Shown here: positions 45,171-52,787 of the stretch, piece after piece
Layout of the letters: each line of letters starts with the position of its first letter
How positions within the stretch are numbered: position 1 is the stretch's first letter
Source of the DNA: Leptofilum sp965223525
Lineage (GTDB): Bacteria > Chloroflexota > Anaerolineae > Promineifilales > Promineifilaceae
Direction of reading: 5' to 3'
Assembly (NCBI RefSeq): GCF_965223525.1
Contig: NZ_OZ245005.1
Location: forward strand, 930,001 to 994,000
Length of the DNA stretch: 64,000 bases
Notes under the pieces: model-generated
Databases searched by the model: none
Told to the model about the DNA's origin: nothing
What the model saw: the letters and a program-made list of their open reading frames with translations, nothing else
Translations under genes and position numbers: made by a program

Positions 45171-46019
45171 TTATTTCGCCTTTTGCAATTTGCGGTAATG
45201 CTTGATGTAGCGCATTGAGTATTCATCCCGCCCCAGAATCAAGTCTGTGGCGCGAATGGTGCAGGTGAGGTGTACCGGATTGGTGATGGGACAGCTCACG
45301 CCCATTTGCGCCACCAAGGCCATAAATGCCTGATTAACAATTTGGCGTTCCGGCAAGCCAAAGCTTACATTGCTGGCACCGAGCGTCATGTTGACGCCAA
45401 ATTCGCTGTGAATCAGCTCAATAGTACGTAATGTGATTTGCCCGGCGGTGTGGTCTGCGCTGACAGCCATTGCCAATGGGTCAATGACAATGTCTTCAAC
45501 GGGAATGCCTAGTTTTCCTGCCCGCTCGATAATTTTCGCCGCGACAGCCAGTCGTTTTTCTGGTTCCATCGAAATGCCATCATCATCAATAACCAACCCA
45601 ATGACGGGAACCTTATGTTCTTGCACAACGGGCAAAATGGCGGAAAGTGACTTTTCTTCACCGTTCACTGAGTTGACTAACGGCCGTCCCGGTGCAACTT
45701 CTAATCCTGCCGCCAAAGCTTTATGATCCGTTGAATCGAGGCAAAGGGGAATGCCAACGTGGTTGGAAACGGCCGTTACTACTTCACGCATCACGGCGGG
45801 TTCATCAATTCCTGGCACACCCACATTAATATCCAATACGTCCGCGCCAGCCTGAATCTGGCTATCAGCCAATTCCAGCACGTAATCATAAACGCGTTCT
45901 GTAAACGCGCCGGTTAATTTCTTGCGTCGAGTCGGGTTAATACTTTCGCCAATAATCGTAATGGGGCCATCGGTGTCAATCGTGACCGTTTTAGCTAACC
46001 CTTTGAGAACAGTTTTCAT
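45171..46019 (-). CDS. Pterin-binding corrinoid methyltransferase (methyltetrahydrofolate:corrinoid type)
   Basis: The start at 46019 follows AAGGAAAA. The 282-residue TIM barrel opens with ITIIGESINPTRRKK and has the pterin-site motifs QAGADVLDINVG, PLCLDSTD, NSVNGEE and IVIDPLAMAVSAD. This is the AcsE/MtvA-type domain that moves a methyl group between a cob(I)alamin protein and tetrahydrofolate. The corrinoid protein gene is directly upstream on the same strand. The gene has its own copy of the LacI-type operator 20 bases before the start, so it may be transcribed separately as well as from the upstream run. Confidence 0.9.
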   Translation of the reverse strand: MKTVLKGLAKTVTIDTDGPITIIGESINPTRRKKLTGAFTERVYDYVLELADSQIQAGADVLDINVGVPGIDEPAVMREVVTAVSNHVGIPLCLDSTDHKALAAGLEVAPGRPLVNSVNGEEKSLSAILPVVQEHKVPVIGLVIDDDGISMEPEKRLAVAAKIIERAGKLGIPVEDIVIDPLAMAVSADHTAGQITLRTIELIHSEFGVNMTLGASNVSFGLPERQIVNQAFMALVAQMGVSCPITNPVHLTCTIRATDLILGRDEYSMRYIKHYRKLQKAK

Positions 46020-46038
46020 CAGTTTTTCCTTACAAACT

Positions 46039-46056
46039 CCTGAAACCGGTTTCAGG
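46039..46056. promoter_or_regulatory. LacI-type operator before the pterin methyltransferase
   Basis: CCTGAAACCGGTTTCAGG is a perfect 18-bp palindrome sharing its inner 16 bases with the operator before the LacI gene at 51497-51516. Confidence 0.85.
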
Positions 46057-46070
46057 TTATTGTAAAATTT

Positions 46071-46706
46071 TTAGCTTACAAATGCTTTTGCCATTGATGC
46101 CGCTTGACCTGCATCAGACGCATACCCGTGGGCACCAATTTGTTCAGCAAATTCGGCCGTTACGGGTGCGCCGCCGACCATCACTTTTACGCTGTCCAAC
46201 ACACCTGCGTCTCGCATCGCATCAATCGTTACTTTCATTTTCGGCATGGTGGTAGTAAGCAGGGCAGACATGCCCATCACTTGCGGTTGGTGTTCGTTAA
46301 TTGCTTCGATGAAGGTTTGCGGACTCACATCAATGCCGAGGTCAATGACCTCAAAACCAGCGCCTTCCAACATCATGCCGACCAAATTTTTGCCGATGTC
46401 GTGCATGTCGCCCTGCACCGTGCCCAGTAACGCTTTGCCAATAGGGTCTACACCAGAGGCTACCAAATGGGGACGCAAAATGCCTAATCCAGCCTGCATC
46501 GCTTTGGCAGAGATGAGCATTTCTGGCACGAAATATTCGCCTTCTTCAAATAGTTCGCCAACTTCACCCATGGCGGCAATCATGCCTTCTTTGAGGATGA
46601 CGTCTGGGTCAAGACCGGCGTCAAGGGCGGTTTGTACGTTGTCAGGGGTGCCGGACATGTCGCCATCGAGAATGCCTTCGTATAATGTTTCTAATTCAGC
46701 TTGCAT
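46071..46706 (-). CDS. Corrinoid (cobalamin-binding) methyltransferase protein
   Basis: The start at 46706 follows GGAGAG. The 211-residue protein has the helical B12-binding cap (about 1-90). A Rossmann B12 domain follows, with D100-M-H102-D-I-G105, the D-x-H-x-x-G motif whose His ligates cobalt. GASNV-like and VMVGGAPVT strands come later. It resembles MtaC/MtbC/MttC carriers. It would carry the methyl group between the UroD-type methyltransferase and the pterin enzyme encoded alongside. It lies 15 bases after the galactokinase-like gene. Confidence 0.92.
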   Translation of the reverse strand: MQAELETLYEGILDGDMSGTPDNVQTALDAGLDPDVILKEGMIAAMGEVGELFEEGEYFVPEMLISAKAMQAGLGILRPHLVASGVDPIGKALLGTVQGDMHDIGKNLVGMMLEGAGFEVIDLGIDVSPQTFIEAINEHQPQVMGMSALLTTTMPKMKVTIDAMRDAGVLDSVKVMVGGAPVTAEFAEQIGAHGYASDAGQAASMAKAFVS

Positions 46707-46721
46707 GTTTCTCTCTCCATT

Positions 46722-47906
46722 TTAGATTTCTAATGTTTTCTCTAGCACACCAGCTCCTGCCGCGGCAGAGACGGCAAAAATACGTGGTTCGATGCCGGTA
46801 TCGTCGGTGTAAGTTGTCTGCACATAGGCGGAAAATTCAGCGACACAATCATCCTTTACCAGTGCCACCATACAGCCGCCAAAGCCTGCCCCTGCTTGCC
46901 TTGCCGCCACCACGCCGGGGGCAGATTGCATCGCTCGCATCATGGCAGACATAGACGGTGCGCCAATCTCAAATAAGTCTCGCGCGCCGATGTATGAATC
47001 GGCAAACAGTTGATTTAACGCGCCGGAATCGCCTTGTGGTAACGCAACGGCTAAGTCTAAGACCCGCTGATTCTCTTCGATGATGAAGCGGCAACGCTTG
47101 GCAACCAGCTCTGGCATTTTTGATTCGTGAGCAGTGAATTGCACCAAAGTCACGTCGCGTAATGCTTGAACTTTGGGGTAATGTTGTTGCAAAATTTGCA
47201 CACCTGCTTCACATTGTGCTCGGCGATCGTCGTATTCGGAGCCGATGAGGTTGCGTTCGGCGCGGGTGTCACAAATGACGACTTGTAGACCATCTGCGAT
47301 AGGTACCATTTCGTGAGCCAGGTGACGGCAATCAAGCTGAATGGCGCTACCGGCTTGCCCCAAAACAGAGCTGTATTGGTCAAGAATGCCGGTACTCACG
47401 CCTACAAACTCATTCTCTGCTTGCTGGCCGAGTTTTGCCATGTCTACAGGGTCTAGCTCAAAACCGCCAAGCTGCTGAAAGGTAACGGCCGTTGCCATTT
47501 CAATGGCCGCCGATGAACTCAAGCCACTGCCAAACGGAACTGTACTGTGAATCAAGCCATCAAATCCTTGCAGCTCGTAGCCCGCTTGCTGCATCACAAC
47601 TGCCATCCCGCGCACGTAATTGCTCCACGGCACACGCTGATCATGCTTGATTTTTTTGTGCAGCGAAAACTTGCTTTTCCCCTTGATATTCATTGAGCGG
47701 ATGCGGACTTTGCCATCATCACGCTGACTGGCAGCAATCCAGGTGTCGCGGTCAACCGTCATCGTCATCACATAGCCCATGTTGTAGTCGGTGTGACTAC
47801 CCATCAGATCTACTCGACCTGGTGCGCGTGACCAGATTTGTGGTGCTCTGCCAAATTGTTCTTCAAATTCGGCAGTGATTTGTGCTTTTCTTTCCTCTGT
47901 GTTCAT
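46722..47906 (-). CDS. Galactokinase-like GHMP sugar kinase with altered sugar site
   Basis: This 394-residue GHMP kinase has GRVDLMGSHTDY at residues 30-41, the ATP loop PFGSGLSSSAAIE, and STGILDQYSS with the catalytic Asp. The C-terminal GAGFGGCMVAL is also present. In true galactokinases the first motif is GRVNLIGEHTDY. Here Asn becomes Asp and the sugar-contacting Glu becomes Ser, while the following Asp is kept. The enzyme should be active, but on a different or modified sugar. Its position between the UroD-type methyltransferase and the corrinoid protein suggests it phosphorylates the demethylated product. Confidence 0.85.
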   Translation of the reverse strand: MNTEERKAQITAEFEEQFGRAPQIWSRAPGRVDLMGSHTDYNMGYVMTMTVDRDTWIAASQRDDGKVRIRSMNIKGKSKFSLHKKIKHDQRVPWSNYVRGMAVVMQQAGYELQGFDGLIHSTVPFGSGLSSSAAIEMATAVTFQQLGGFELDPVDMAKLGQQAENEFVGVSTGILDQYSSVLGQAGSAIQLDCRHLAHEMVPIADGLQVVICDTRAERNLIGSEYDDRRAQCEAGVQILQQHYPKVQALRDVTLVQFTAHESKMPELVAKRCRFIIEENQRVLDLAVALPQGDSGALNQLFADSYIGARDLFEIGAPSMSAMMRAMQSAPGVVAARQAGAGFGGCMVALVKDDCVAEFSAYVQTTYTDDTGIEPRIFAVSAAAGAGVLEKTLEI

Positions 47907-47918
47907 AATTTGTCCTGG

Positions 47919-47951
47919 ATGTGACAGTCACTTCCAAAGTGACTGTCACAT
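47919..47951. repeat. GTGACAGTCAC hairpin, copy 1
   Basis: A perfect 15-bp stem (47919-47933 with 47937-47951) and a 3-nt loop lie between the UroD-type and kinase genes. It belongs to the family at 55280, 57006 and 62557, with co-varying arm bases. Confidence 0.85.
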
Positions 47952-47957
47952 TGACAA

Positions 47958-48977
47958 CTAGTCCAATTCCTTAAAAGCTTCTAACATGGCAGCGACGTTG
48001 GACATGGGGATGTCGGTCATCATGCGGTGGGAGGGTGCGACGAGCAGGCCAGTGTTATTGGGGGCGAGGGTGGAGATGGCGTTGGAAACGGCCGTTTTCA
48101 CCTCGTCACCCGTCCCATACGGCAATACCGTTTGCGTGGAAACGCCGCCGTAAAACGCCAGCTTGCCACCGAAATTCTCTTCCAACCAATTGTGATCCAA
48201 CACTTCTGGCTGAACTGGATTGAGCGTTGTTAGTCCAATTTCAACCAGATCGGGCAAAATCTTTTGAATTTGACCATCTGAGTGCATCAAAATGGGCATG
48301 TTGCGCTCTTTGAAAGGCTCGAACAGACGTGCCAAGCGAGGCTTGATATATTTGCGCCACATGCGCGGTGAAAAGAGCAGATTCTTTTGTGCGCCATAAT
48401 CATCGCCAAAATAACCGCCCGTCACGCCCAAATCAATGTAACGATGGATGAGTTGCAGTTGAATGTCGGTGATGCGGTCAAATAGCTCGCCCGTAAATTC
48501 CGGATCGACCGCCATGTCCATGAAAAATTGTTCAAATCCGCGCAAGGTCCAGGCTCGTTCAAACAGTACAAAGCCAAAGTTGGGCGTAATGAAATACCCA
48601 TCCCCTTTTTCTTTGATGATGCGTTCTGCGCCTTTTAGCAAATTGGGATCAGTCGGATCAGGCCACGGATAATTGTCCAAATCGGGATTGTCTTTGAGCG
48701 GGCTGACGGCGGCAAAATACCCTTCTTCTTTCGTGTCGAAGCCCACACCCCACCAGTCAAACTTAACGCTGCCGTCCTCATTTAGCACACCAGGATGATC
48801 CATATCTACTCGAATCATGTGGTTGCCTAAAAATTCGGGCAGATCACCTACAGAAATGTTGAAATAGGCGGCCATTTTCTGACCCATGCCGTCGGTGTAG
48901 TTAATTTGGGTGGGGATACGGTCAACCTCTTGGTAGGTGATGGCACGGTGCATCCGTTCCTTGCGTGATAACTTCAT
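47958..48977 (-). CDS. Uroporphyrinogen-decarboxylase-family methyltransferase (MtaA/CmuA type)
   Basis: The start at 48977 follows AGGAG. The 339-residue barrel begins MKLSRKERMHRAITYQEVDRIP, typical of the UroD-like methyltransferase family rather than HemE. PILMHSDGQIQKILPD provides a His zinc ligand, and LNPVQPE and FYGGVSTQTVLPYGT line the site. With a corrinoid protein and pterin methyltransferase in the same run, it is the likely first enzyme, taking a methyl group from the substrate onto cobalamin. The substrate is unknown. It is 8 bases downstream of the ferritin-like gene. Confidence 0.85.
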   Translation of the reverse strand: MKLSRKERMHRAITYQEVDRIPTQINYTDGMGQKMAAYFNISVGDLPEFLGNHMIRVDMDHPGVLNEDGSVKFDWWGVGFDTKEEGYFAAVSPLKDNPDLDNYPWPDPTDPNLLKGAERIIKEKGDGYFITPNFGFVLFERAWTLRGFEQFFMDMAVDPEFTGELFDRITDIQLQLIHRYIDLGVTGGYFGDDYGAQKNLLFSPRMWRKYIKPRLARLFEPFKERNMPILMHSDGQIQKILPDLVEIGLTTLNPVQPEVLDHNWLEENFGGKLAFYGGVSTQTVLPYGTGDEVKTAVSNAISTLAPNNTGLLVAPSHRMMTDIPMSNVAAMLEAFKELD

Positions 48978-48985
48978 GTTTTCTC

Positions 48986-50332
48986 CTACATTCGCACTAA
49001 ATCAAATTCTTCATGAGCAGTCTTGTGGCCTAGCACTTCTTGTACAAATTCAGGCCACCAATTCTTCTGTTCGCCACGATCTTCGTAAGCGGCAAGCACA
49101 TCCACCGTGGAGGCACGGGTCTCCCACCCTTTCTTAACCGCTTCGCCGGATGGCAGTTCGGTTTTGGGCAACAGCCATTTGCGACCAGTGTGGACGTGCA
49201 GCACTTCATCAGCCCAGTCATAATCCTGAATTTGGGCGGCCAATGGGTCATTGGCGTTGACGCTGATTTCGTATTCCAGCCGCTTGCCTGTTTTGGCGGG
49301 CATCAGGTTTTGCTCGATGGCATAGAGGACATTATGCGCCTCTTTTGTTTCCAGTGTGCCCAACCGGATTGACATGCCGGGATGGATAGCGATATGTTTT
49401 TTCCAGTCCACGCCTCGACTTTCAAAGTAGATGGTTCCCATGCTGGCGTGGCGCACTTCATCCCACAGTTGGCGGGTCATTTCTATAAAATATTCCCAGG
49501 GCTCGTCTTCTACCTGGGCAACGATGCGGGTCATGTATTCGGGCACATCCATTTCCACGATGCGGCGGCACATTAGTGCGAGCGTCCGTTCATCAAGCGG
49601 GACATCTTCGTTCATGGAGACTTGCCGTTGAGGATTAACAAAGTTCCATTTCATGGCAAATCGATCGTCACGCTGCGGGAAGAAGTCGGGTGTGAATGGT
49701 TCGGTGACGCGGCTGGGCGGCAGGTCGGCCAGTTTTTCGCCACCACCCATAATGCCGCCCATGTATCTTAGGTAGGCATTGAGGTGGGCTTGGAATTGGT
49801 CTGCTTTGGCTTGCGCGGCTGGGGATTGGGTAACGGCCGTTACGGCCGCATCGCCCCACTCCACCATCTCCTCTTCCTCAATCAAAATATGCTTAATCAT
49901 CCGCCGCGTGGGATGGTCAATGACGGGATTTGCTTTGGCGTAGTGGGTGCGATACGCTGCGAGCAAGGCTGGCTTGAGCACACCGTACAAGCCGACGATT
50001 TTTTCCACAGTATCTTGCGCGGTCAGTAACTCATCAAAAAACTGGTCAATCGCCGGGTCTGGACTTACATCCATGCGCGGCATTGGGTTACGCATTTCAC
50101 TGACGCGCACACGAATATCGGCAGCGTGGTCAGCATCCAGGCTAAGGTGCAGGCCGAGTGCTTCCTTGACTTCCCACTCTGGTGTGGAAGCCAACCAAAA
50201 TAGGCCAACTTCCATTGCCCGTTTTTCAATCCAAGCGTAGCGCAAAAAACGTTTCACATTTTCCTCAACGCTGTAACCAACGCGAGCGGCTTCTTCATAA
50301 GTCGCCAATCCGGCAAGGGGGGGTATTTCCAT
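48986..50332 (-). CDS. Ferritin-like di-metal protein of unknown function
   Basis: The start at 50332 follows AAGGAGAG. The 448-residue, mainly helical soluble protein contains E-x-x-H pairs in QLWDEVRHASMG and DYDWADEVLHVHTG, and acidic helices such as ILIEEEEMVEWGD. These suggest one or two ferritin-like di-iron bundles. It is too long for a storage ferritin. It is the first structural gene after the LacI gene and is nearly fused to the UroD-type methyltransferase. It may be an oxidase, a hydroxylase, or a metal or redox helper for the corrinoid system. No close functional relative is recognised. Confidence 0.65.
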   Translation of the reverse strand: MEIPPLAGLATYEEAARVGYSVEENVKRFLRYAWIEKRAMEVGLFWLASTPEWEVKEALGLHLSLDADHAADIRVRVSEMRNPMPRMDVSPDPAIDQFFDELLTAQDTVEKIVGLYGVLKPALLAAYRTHYAKANPVIDHPTRRMIKHILIEEEEMVEWGDAAVTAVTQSPAAQAKADQFQAHLNAYLRYMGGIMGGGEKLADLPPSRVTEPFTPDFFPQRDDRFAMKWNFVNPQRQVSMNEDVPLDERTLALMCRRIVEMDVPEYMTRIVAQVEDEPWEYFIEMTRQLWDEVRHASMGTIYFESRGVDWKKHIAIHPGMSIRLGTLETKEAHNVLYAIEQNLMPAKTGKRLEYEISVNANDPLAAQIQDYDWADEVLHVHTGRKWLLPKTELPSGEAVKKGWETRASTVDVLAAYEDRGEQKNWWPEFVQEVLGHKTAHEEFDLVRM

Positions 50333-50433
50333 GGTTACTCTCCTTGAAACTTGTTATTTGGCAACCGAAAGCACACATCGAGAGGGCCTCTCATGTGTAA
50401 ACGCGTTATTCGGTTGCGAATCTGTTGCCTTTC

Positions 50434-51462
50434 CTAGCCTGTTGCTGGCGCTGTTGAATTACGAATAGTCAGGCCAGTCTCTACATGGGCATAAAGGGGT
50501 TCCGCCTCTTTGTCCCGTGGTTTTTCCAATAGATCAAATAGCAGTTGCATTGCCATTTGCCCGATTTGAAAGCGGGGCAAAGTTACAGAGGTAAGCGGCG
50601 GGTCAGTTTGGGTTGCCAGCCAAATATCGTCCAAGCCGATGACGGATAAATCTGTAGGAACATGAATGCCTAACGCACGGGCTTCCGAGAGGATGCCCAT
50701 AGCCATGAGATCGTTTGCAGAGAAAACGGCCGTTTTGCCTGTACCCTTCTCCGCAATCACCCGCATCGCTTTTCGTCCACCATCAATGCGTAAATCTCCT
50801 TCAATAACCATCACATGGGATTCAGAAATGCCATGCTCTTGCAATGCCGCCAAAAATGTCTCCCGGCGTAATTGTGTCGTTCGTAGCTCTTTTGGGCCAC
50901 TCACATGCACAAATTGCTCATGACCCAACGCCACAAGATGATCAACTGCTTGTTGAATTCCTTTTTGGTAACCCACGCGAATCAAACATAAATTGCCTGT
51001 CGCTTCCTTTACGTCCCAATCTAAAACAACGGCAGGTACATTGCTGCGTGCCAATTCTGTTAGCCATTCATCGGACATGCTGCTTGACATAATTAGCACA
51101 CCATCCACGCGCTTGTCAATCAGCGAACGAACAAATGCCATGCCCCGATTTTCGTCATAATTTGTGTTGCACAAAAAGACATCATAACCGTCTTTGAATG
51201 CCGCATCCTCAACGCCGTGAATCACCTCTGGGTAAAACGGATTGCCCACATCCGAAATCAAAATACCTGCCGTGTTCGTTCGCTTAGAAGTTAAGCTTCT
51301 AGCCACGCTGCTGGGACGATAATTAAGGCGTTCAATTGCTTGCTCTACACGTTGACGTGTTTGGTCACGCATATATTCGGAGCGACCACTCAAAACGCGG
51401 CTAACGGTTGCTTTTGACACTCCCGCTTCGCGTGCAACATCAGCAATTGTGGATCGGGACAT
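50434..51462 (-). CDS. LacI-family regulator of the demethylation/sugar regulon
   Basis: The start at 51462 follows AGGA. The 342-residue protein begins MSRSTIADVAREAGVSKATVSRVLSG, a textbook LacI helix-turn-helix with the hinge YRPSSVARSL. The sugar-sensing core includes NPFYPEVIHGVEDAA and VIGLDDI. Its promoter overlaps a perfect operator, so it is autoregulated. Matching operators precede the pterin methyltransferase gene and the importer at 58.8 kb. It is first in a co-directional run with the ferritin-like, methyltransferase and kinase genes. Confidence 0.92.
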   Translation of the reverse strand: MSRSTIADVAREAGVSKATVSRVLSGRSEYMRDQTRQRVEQAIERLNYRPSSVARSLTSKRTNTAGILISDVGNPFYPEVIHGVEDAAFKDGYDVFLCNTNYDENRGMAFVRSLIDKRVDGVLIMSSSMSDEWLTELARSNVPAVVLDWDVKEATGNLCLIRVGYQKGIQQAVDHLVALGHEQFVHVSGPKELRTTQLRRETFLAALQEHGISESHVMVIEGDLRIDGGRKAMRVIAEKGTGKTAVFSANDLMAMGILSEARALGIHVPTDLSVIGLDDIWLATQTDPPLTSVTLPRFQIGQMAMQLLFDLLEKPRDKEAEPLYAHVETGLTIRNSTAPATG

Positions 51463-51496
51463 AGGTAAATCCTATTAAAGGCTGTTATGATTCATT

Positions 51497-51516
51497 TTCT
51501 GAAACCGGTTTCAGAA
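51497..51516. promoter_or_regulatory. LacI-family operator (autoregulation)
   Basis: TTCTGAAACCGGTTTCAGAA is a perfect 20-bp palindrome with central CG. It overlaps the -10 element of the LacI gene promoter. Confidence 0.9.
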
Positions 51517-51542
51517 TACCACAGCGTACCACAGATTGTCAA
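51513..51542 (-). promoter_or_regulatory. Promoter of the LacI-led operon
   Basis: On the minus strand TTGACA (51537-51542) and TATTCT (51513-51518) are 18 bp apart. The -10 overlaps the operator. The layout matches the promoter at 58698-58727. Confidence 0.7.
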
Positions 51543-51617
51543 GCAATTTGAAAAACAGCTACAGATCATTCAGGCCTTGCTTAAAAACGTTCGTTTATTC
51601 AATTTCAACAAAAAGGG

Positions 51618-51669
51618 TTGACAAACTTTAGGCAAATATGGTAACGTATAGACGTATAGACGACTATAC
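51618..51669 (+). promoter_or_regulatory. GntR gene promoter and probable autoregulatory site
   Basis: TTGACA lies at 51618-51623. Downstream, ACGTATAG is repeated directly (51644-51651, 51652-51659), and GTATAG-ACGA-CTATAC (51654-51669) is an inverted repeat with a 4-nt spacer, as expected for a GntR/HutC operator. The -10 box is not clear. Confidence 0.6.
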
Positions 51670-51698
51670 ATCAGCCACCAGCTTATAAGAGTGAAAGT

Positions 51699-52433
51699 AT
51701 GATCAGCACAATTGGTATGCCCCGCTATATCCAAGCCAGAGAAACCCTCAGTGCCCGAATCAAAGCTGGCGAACTGCAACCTGGCAATAAACTTCCCTCA
51801 GAAGATCAATTAGCTGCTCAATTCGGCGTCAGCCGCATGACCATTCGCAAAAGCCTGGATGATTTGATTGCGATGGGCCTGATTTATCGTCGGCATGGCG
51901 TTGGCACATTTGTTAGCCAATCCACCGTGCAGCGTGATCACACCAAACTCACCGATTTTTTTGAAAGCTGTCGCCTCAGTGGGCACACACCAGAAGTACG
52001 CCTACTAAAAAAGGAAATCATCCCCGCAAACGAAAAAATGGCTGAAGCCCTCGGCTTAAAGTTAGGCAGCTCACTCATTCGGCTGGCGACTTTACGTCTG
52101 ATCGATCAGACGCCAATTACCTACCACGATGCCTATTTGCCCGTGAAACTGTTTCCCGATTTGGTCCATGCCAATGCAGCATCCCTCAATCTGGACTCGC
52201 AGCATGTTTGGCAAATGATTGAAAAAATGGGCTTTAACGTCGCCAATGTTGTGGAACGGCTTGAGGCACAGATTGCAGACGAGCAGATAACCTCTATCCT
52301 CGCGTTATCAGAGACGAGTGCAATCCTCTACGGAGAGCGCGTGCTGTATTCAGACGACGGAACCCCGCTGAAATATGCAGATTGCTACAATCGGGGCGAC
52401 CGTTTTTCGTTGACAGTTGTTTTAGAGCGATAG
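51699..52433 (+). CDS. GntR-family (HutC/UTRA) transcriptional regulator
   Basis: The 244-residue protein has a winged helix at about 10-75 (LPSEDQLAAQFGVSRMTIRK) and a UTRA ligand-binding domain from about 90 (ERLEAQIADEQITSIL, GTPLKYADCYNRGDRF). The start may be 51699 or the ATG 18 bases later. It diverges from the LacI gene and precedes the membrane protein and FGGY-kinase genes, which it probably controls. Confidence 0.88.
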   Translation: MISTIGMPRYIQARETLSARIKAGELQPGNKLPSEDQLAAQFGVSRMTIRKSLDDLIAMGLIYRRHGVGTFVSQSTVQRDHTKLTDFFESCRLSGHTPEVRLLKKEIIPANEKMAEALGLKLGSSLIRLATLRLIDQTPITYHDAYLPVKLFPDLVHANAASLNLDSQHVWQMIEKMGFNVANVVERLEAQIADEQITSILALSETSAILYGERVLYSDDGTPLKYADCYNRGDRFSLTVVLER

Positions 52434-52787
52434 GTTTACACAAAAGGAAGATGGGAATTGGAGAAACGGCCGTTTCTCCACCCCCTATTTATCATCACAG
52501 CGAACACATAAGTCATTCTAACGGAAAAGCCAGACATTTCTGCCTGGCTCGGGATCGAGAAAACGTACCTGTCAATCATTTTGCTGGAACAAAATGATCG
52601 GCATTTAGAGGCGAACCTATTCAGGTTCTCGCCAATGGTGCGCTTGCTCTTTCAAATTATACCCACCTTGAGGGCTTACATCAAAGGAAGGAGATGAGCA
52701 GTTAGTTATATACCTCAAAGCATAGACCCTTTTCATTTTCTTTAGAACAGACAAATTTCAGAACAAATCAGAAACAGGAGAGAAAAG
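52434..52787 (+). other. Structured leader region before the membrane protein gene
   Basis: No gene is present. The region holds a 22-bp perfect palindrome centred on ACGGCCGT (52459-52480) and three hairpins: AGCCAG/CTGGCT (52528-52549), ATCATTTTG/CAAAATGAT (52575-52598) and GGCGAACC/GGTTCTCGCC (52610-52633). The first could end the GntR transcript. The others could form a structured 5' leader. I recognise no known riboswitch. Confidence 0.5.

Noticed and set aside
50396..50412. AACGCGTT near the ferritin-like gene as another LacI operator
   Set aside because: Only 8 bp are palindromic and the flanks do not match the CTGAAACCGG operators.
50333..51600. Cobalamin riboswitch ahead of the corrinoid operon
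   Set aside because: I found no B12-box-like sequence or long leader; the promoter lies just upstream of the LacI gene start.
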